A DNA stretch of 64,000 nucleotides from Clostridia bacterium (lineage in GTDB: Bacteria > Acidobacteriota > Terriglobia > Terriglobales > Acidobacteriaceae), in NCBI GenBank assembly GCA_035561135.1, contig DATMYA010000023.1:1-64000 (forward strand). Direction: 5' to 3'. Below the pieces are notes generated by a model, which saw only the letters and a list, made by a program, of their open reading frames with translations, did not search any database and was not told where the DNA came from. Below, piece after piece: positions 60,611 through 64,000 of this stretch (the first letter of the stretch is position 1; every line of letters starts with the position of its first letter). The translations under genes and the position numbers were made by a program.

Positions 60611-61948
60611 CTAGCGCGATTCGTTGCCGTTACCAGTGCCGTTCGCCATGGGTAGCAGGAGCGTAAACGTCGTGCCACTTTCGTCACTAGACACGCGGAC
60701 ACTTCCACCGTGCTCGCTTACAATGCGGTGCACCAGGGCCAAGCCAAGCCCCGTTCCTTGCGCCTTCGTGGTGTAGAACGGGATGAATACCTTGCCAACG
60801 TCCTTCGGGTCGATGCCCTTGCCGTTGTCTTTCAATTCGATTTCCAACATCTCGCCGCGCGATTGTGCCCGCACAGATACACAAATAGCTTGACCATTGT
60901 AAGCGGCCTCCGCACTGTTTCGGAGCAGGTTGCTGAAGGCCTGACGCAGCGCGGTCCGATCTCCGCGCAAGGCCACATCCAATGACACATCGCAATCCAA
61001 CGCTACGCCCGCCTCGGTAGCGCAATCCTGCAACACCGGCACAAGTTCGACCGTCACGTTCCGCATTTCGCCGGGACGAGCGAACTGGAGAAAGTCCATC
61101 ACCACGCGATTCAGGGTCTGTGTTTCTCGCGCGATCCGCTCGCCGAAATCCCTGGCGGTGCCAGCTTCTCCCTGCGCGAGCATCTGTGCGTATCCACTGA
61201 TGGTTGCGAGGGAGTTCTTGAATTCATGCGCAATCCCAGCCGACATTTCGCCAAGCGCTGCAAGGCTCTCTTTCGTGCGCATCTGACGTGCCAATTGCGT
61301 GATTTCCGTGAGGTCGCTGACCAGGCACGCTACTCCGAGGCGCTGTCCCCCGCCGGTCTTCACGGGCGAGAGCGTTACACCCAGGACGCGGACGTCTCCT
61401 GCGGGAGTGGTGTAGTCCATCTCCGCGCGCCGGAAGCTCTCGAGTCCGTTGGACTCGGACTGCGCGTCCTCAAGCGCGTGTATCAGAGGAGCGGCATCGG
61501 TCTCGGCGTCCGCAGAAAACATTCGCAGTGCGGTCACGCCACGAAACACGTCGCGTGCATGAAGCCCGATGGGCGAAGCGTATCCGAGGATTCGCTTCCC
61601 TGCCTCATTCGCCTGCTGCACCATGCCGGCCGTATTGAACAGCACCACGCCGCTTGCCAGATTTGAGAGCACTGCGGCGCTCACGTTTTCAGTTGCCGAT
61701 GCCTTTGCGCTCGCCTCTTCACGCAAGCGACGCAGTTCCTGCTCCTGCTCCTTCAACCGCTGAATCACGCCGTTGTAGGTCTCCAGCGCGAAAGCGCTTT
61801 CGCCGACGGTTCGTGAGCGTAACTCTGTGTCGCCGGTCAGTTCTCGACGCACACGACGCATGAGCCACGCACCGCCAACAAACGCAACCGCCGCAAAGAA
61901 CAGCACGGCAGCCGCACGCACTGTGACCGGGTTGGCGAGCCAATCCAT
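60611..61948 (-). CDS. PAS-containing sensor histidine kinase
   Basis: 445 residues from ATG at 61948, which overlaps the pilD stop as TGATG; the frame up to 62047 lies inside pilD. One N-terminal helix (VRAAAVLFFAAVAFVGGAWLM), a coiled coil, PAS domain (~85-195), HisKA with LGEMSAGIAHEFKNSLATISGYAQML (phospho-His), and HATPase: N box LRNSAEAAY, G1 DNGKGIDPKD, GTGLGLALVHRIV. Likely drives the NtrC-type regulator just downstream; this pilD-kinase-regulator order recalls PilS/PilR. Confidence 0.93.
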   Translation of the reverse strand: MDWLANPVTVRAAAVLFFAAVAFVGGAWLMRRVRRELTGDTELRSRTVGESAFALETYNGVIQRLKEQEQELRRLREEASAKASATENVSAAVLSNLASGVVLFNTAGMVQQANEAGKRILGYASPIGLHARDVFRGVTALRMFSADAETDAAPLIHALEDAQSESNGLESFRRAEMDYTTPAGDVRVLGVTLSPVKTGGGQRLGVACLVSDLTEITQLARQMRTKESLAALGEMSAGIAHEFKNSLATISGYAQMLAQGEAGTARDFGERIARETQTLNRVVMDFLQFARPGEMRNVTVELVPVLQDCATEAGVALDCDVSLDVALRGDRTALRQAFSNLLRNSAEAAYNGQAICVSVRAQSRGEMLEIELKDNGKGIDPKDVGKVFIPFYTTKAQGTGLGLALVHRIVSEHGGSVRVSSDESGTTFTLLLPMANGTGNGNESR

Positions 61949-62895
61949 CAGAAGCGCCCCAGGTACCAGCGCAGGATTGCGTCGCCGAAGAACACCGTCA
62001 CCAGCGCCGCGATACCGAGAAACGTTCCAAAGGGCAGCCGTAGGCATCGCATCGCTGACTCATATGCCTCGCGTCTGCGCTCTTTCTTATCCGGATAGCG
62101 GCGCATCATGGACGGCGAACTGACGCGCTTTCGCCAGAGCAGCGGGAATTGCGCGATGCCCAGTACCGCACCAATCACCGAGCCCAGGAAGATTGTGAGC
62201 AGCACCGACCAGACACCCAGGAATGCGCCGATCATTGCCATCAGCTTCACGTCCCCGAAGCCCATGCCGACCATGCCGCGCAAACGGAAATACAATTCGC
62301 CCACACCCCAGATAAATCCCGCGCCGACAAGCGCACCCAGCAAAGAATTGGCGAACGAACGCCATCCCCAATCGAATGCTGTCAGCAGCTCCGCACCATG
62401 GGCAGAGGGAGAGAACGGACCGCCGACAAACATATCGAGTAGCTGAGGAGAAAAGGCCGGAAGGACGCTGAGTGCGAGTCCGACGAGGGCTCCCGTCAGT
62501 GTCAGTTTGTCCGGCAGCAATCGATTTTCACAGTCGGTAAAAATGAGCCCGAGCGTGAGGAAGGAGAAGATACAGAACTTGATGACGAGTCCGATGAAAG
62601 GCTGGAACACCACGAAGCACGCCAGGAACAAGAGCGCGGTGGTCAGCTCAACGATCGCGTAACGCGGCGTAATCGGCGTCCCGCAACGGCGACAACGCCC
62701 GCGCAAGAACACCCAACTCAGCACCGGAATATTGTCATATGCCGCAATCTCGGAGCCGCACTTGGGGCAAGCCGAACGGGGTTTCACCACGGAAAGTCCG
62801 CGCGGAAGCCTGTAGATGCAGACATTCAAAAAACTCCCGAACGCGAGTCCGAACAGGGAAACCGCCGCCATCGCGTAGAACGTGTAAAGGTCCAC
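61948..62895 (-). CDS. pilD: Prepilin peptidase / N-methyltransferase
   Basis: Cleaves and methylates type IV prepilins in the inner membrane. 315 residues. N-terminal methylase part with FGSFLNVCIYRLPRG and zinc cysteines CPKCGSEI ... CRRCGTPI; catalytic Asp in FTDCENRLLPD and in GMGFGDVKLMAMIGAF. About eight membrane helices. An insert of about 40 residues (DMFVGGPFSPSAHGAELLTAFDW) separates the two aspartates. First gene of the unit with the kinase. Confidence 0.95.
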   Translation of the reverse strand: MDLYTFYAMAAVSLFGLAFGSFLNVCIYRLPRGLSVVKPRSACPKCGSEIAAYDNIPVLSWVFLRGRCRRCGTPITPRYAIVELTTALLFLACFVVFQPFIGLVIKFCIFSFLTLGLIFTDCENRLLPDKLTLTGALVGLALSVLPAFSPQLLDMFVGGPFSPSAHGAELLTAFDWGWRSFANSLLGALVGAGFIWGVGELYFRLRGMVGMGFGDVKLMAMIGAFLGVWSVLLTIFLGSVIGAVLGIAQFPLLWRKRVSSPSMMRRYPDKKERRREAYESAMRCLRLPFGTFLGIAALVTVFFGDAILRWYLGRF

Positions 62896-63018
62896 AATGT
62901 GCCTGTCGTGAATCTCTGATGAATTCCGAGATTATACGGGGATAGGACAAGTGGATAGTGGATAGTGATCAGTCGATAGTGACGATAGGATGGTGGCTGG
63001 TAGAGTAACCGCTGCGGA

Positions 63019-63510
63019 TTACTCCGCCTTCCCTTCCTCTTCAATGGTGCGCAATAGCTCTCCGGGCATTCGTCCGGCAACAGAGCTATCGGGAGGCAGT
63101 TCGCCGGTCCAATTAATCTTGAGGCGGTTCACCAATCGCATCTGCGCACCGCAGTTGTTCCAGTTGCCGTCGCGCTGTTCTCGCACGGCGATCGCGTAAC
63201 CGGAAATTTCGTCCTGCTTCTTCTCCGCCTTCCACTGCTTCAGCGCGCGAATCAACTCTTCATTCGGCATCTCATCCGGGCGGACAACCAGCACCCAGGG
63301 GTGAAATGAATCCATTGCGTACGCGCCTGCCGTAACGCCCGGAATCGCTTTCTTAACCCGTGCGTGATGCTTGCATGCGATTCGTACCGTGCGATCTTCG
63401 GAGTCGTCGTCTATAACCAGGAGATCGTTGCAAAACTTCAAAGCATCTAGAAGTTGCCCCAACGACTTTGCATTGTTCTTGGTGTGGACGAGCACAGTAA
63501 GTTTTGGCAT
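63019..63510 (-). CDS. Short GT2-like glycosyltransferase
   Basis: 163 residues from Met at 63510 (169 from the upstream start). LTVLVHTKNNAKSLGQLLDAL and LLVIDDDSEDRTVRIA are the GT-A nucleotide-sugar motifs of the WaaE/KdtX-like group, and WVLVVRPDEMPNEELIRAL stands where LDADE normally is. The end is shorter than the ~250-residue relatives. May be a reduced enzyme or a non-catalytic relative. Confidence 0.7.
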   Translation of the reverse strand: MPKLTVLVHTKNNAKSLGQLLDALKFCNDLLVIDDDSEDRTVRIACKHHARVKKAIPGVTAGAYAMDSFHPWVLVVRPDEMPNEELIRALKQWKAEKKQDEISGYAIAVREQRDGNWNNCGAQMRLVNRLKINWTGELPPDSSVAGRMPGELLRTIEEEGKAE

Positions 63511-63581
63511 GGGGCAAGGTCTCCCCATTCAGAGTGATGGGGACGGCCACAAGTTGCACACTCATTTACTGACAAAACAAT

Positions 63582-63600
63582 GCCCGCGAGACACGCGGGC
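63582..63600 (-). terminator. Terminator of the DinB-like gene
   Basis: GCCCGCG, loop AGACA, CGCGGGC; ATTGTTTTG follows on the minus strand. 37 bases past the stop. Confidence 0.7.
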
Positions 63601-63637
63601 CTTTCCGCAAGGTATGCAATCTCGGCAACGCCGGTGA

Positions 63638-64000
63638 CTAGCTTGTCGCGAGCCTCTCACGAATCTGCTTTACATGATGCCGGGCATGCATGGAGTGAAA
63701 CTTCCGCCACTGCCGAATCGTAAGCGGACCGAGCACAGGGTGGGACGCGACTCGATAGTTGTCACCCCAACGCGCTTCGGCCTGTGCAAGCATTGAGTCC
63801 ATCTTTCGGAGATTCGCCAGGGTCGATGCAATGATGGTCTCCAGATACACTTCCCGAGGCCTCACCCTCTCAGGGGCCTCCCGTCCGGACGGGAAGTAAC
63901 CGATCCCGGTCACCAACAAGATAGCGACGCGCTGCTTCAGTGTTGGGGTTGGAACCTGCGGCTCCTCCGCGCTCGCCAGCAGACGTTCGAAAAGCTTCGC
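63638..64000 (-). CDS. DinB / DUF1569-like protein, 5' part outside the window
   Basis: The frame is open to the window edge (AKLFERLLASAEEPQVPTPTLKQRV...), so the start lies beyond base 64000. The last 100 residues show a helical bundle pattern with HPVLGPLTIRQWRKFHSMHARHHVKQI, the His-rich C-terminal helix of DinB-like four-helix metal enzymes, and YFPSGREAPERVRP as in DUF1569 proteins. Members are thiol-dependent S-transferases; bacillithiol is a known co-substrate in some, which would fit this genome. Confidence 0.75.
   Translation of the reverse strand, partial: AKLFERLLASAEEPQVPTPTLKQRVAILLVTGIGYFPSGREAPERVRPREVYLETIIASTLANLRKMDSMLAQAEARWGDNYRVASHPVLGPLTIRQWRKFHSMHARHHVKQIRERLATS

Noticed and set aside
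1..64000. CRISPR array
   Set aside because: No series of equal direct repeats with regular spacers was found; the repeats seen are palindromic and dispersed.

Overview
The window looks like a chromosomal segment of an Acidobacteriota member (Terriglobia / Koribacter-like). This is an inference from gene content. It carries squalene-hopene cyclase, bacillithiol genes (bshC and a YpdA-type bdr), a CBM9-like/DUF5916 outer-membrane protein, many exported proteins of unknown function, an Rhs toxin locus, and intergenic palindromic repeats of several families. GC content is moderately high. Most genes stand alone or in short pairs rather than in long operons.

Region 1 (1-3.1 kb) is the degraded 3' end of an Rhs locus. 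The Rhs core is cut from its toxin-like tail by an apparent one-base frameshift. A small exported protein in immunity position follows. Next comes an orphan second cassette: a core fragment interrupted by a 145-bp double-hairpin repeat, a C-terminal domain with a possible permuted papain-like His/Cys pair, and a membrane-anchored partner.

Region 2 (3.1-14.2 kb) holds shc (hopanoids), an exported unknown protein, a menC-like enolase-superfamily / GNAT / mazG operon with ATGA overlaps, convergent glpD and a glycerophosphodiesterase, a small zinc-ribbon-like protein and bshC.

Region 3 (14.4-28.1 kb) is pnp-rpsO with a long structured leader, feoAB behind a good promoter and a palindromic site, a DUF5916 protein, a frataxin homologue, a GH99-like lipoprotein, a P-loop polynucleotide-kinase-like protein, an OmpA-family protein and an isochorismatase-like hydrolase.

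Region 4 (28.27-30.47 kb) starts with tRNA-Gln(CTG). Its 3' end is repeated about 2.1 kb downstream, in a stretch that also contains several other T-arm-like sequences. Between the repeats lie small membrane and exported genes and two copies of a palindromic repeat, so this is a candidate relic of an island inserted at the tRNA.

Region 5 (30.5-48.6 kb) carries bdr, a PepSY-TM protein, cysteine dioxygenase, fumC, a GDCCVxC small cysteine protein, a BNR-type exported protein, fabH divergent from the SRP RNA (ffs), a TgpA-like transglutaminase, rimO, yacG-pgpA, an NHL/IPT protein, cinA, thpR, and plsY-gpsA. With glpD, plsY and gpsA give most of the glycerol-3-phosphate branch to phospholipid.

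Region 6 (48.7-64 kb) carries an HExxH protease-like protein, an HD-GYP phosphodiesterase, ftsY (partner of ffs), ribD and ribE, an MlaF-like ATPase with a MobA-like relic in front, small conserved genes, a BON/glycine-zipper lipoprotein, an NtrC-type regulator, a pilD-histidine kinase pair, a short GT2-like protein and the 3' part of a DinB-like gene that runs off the window.
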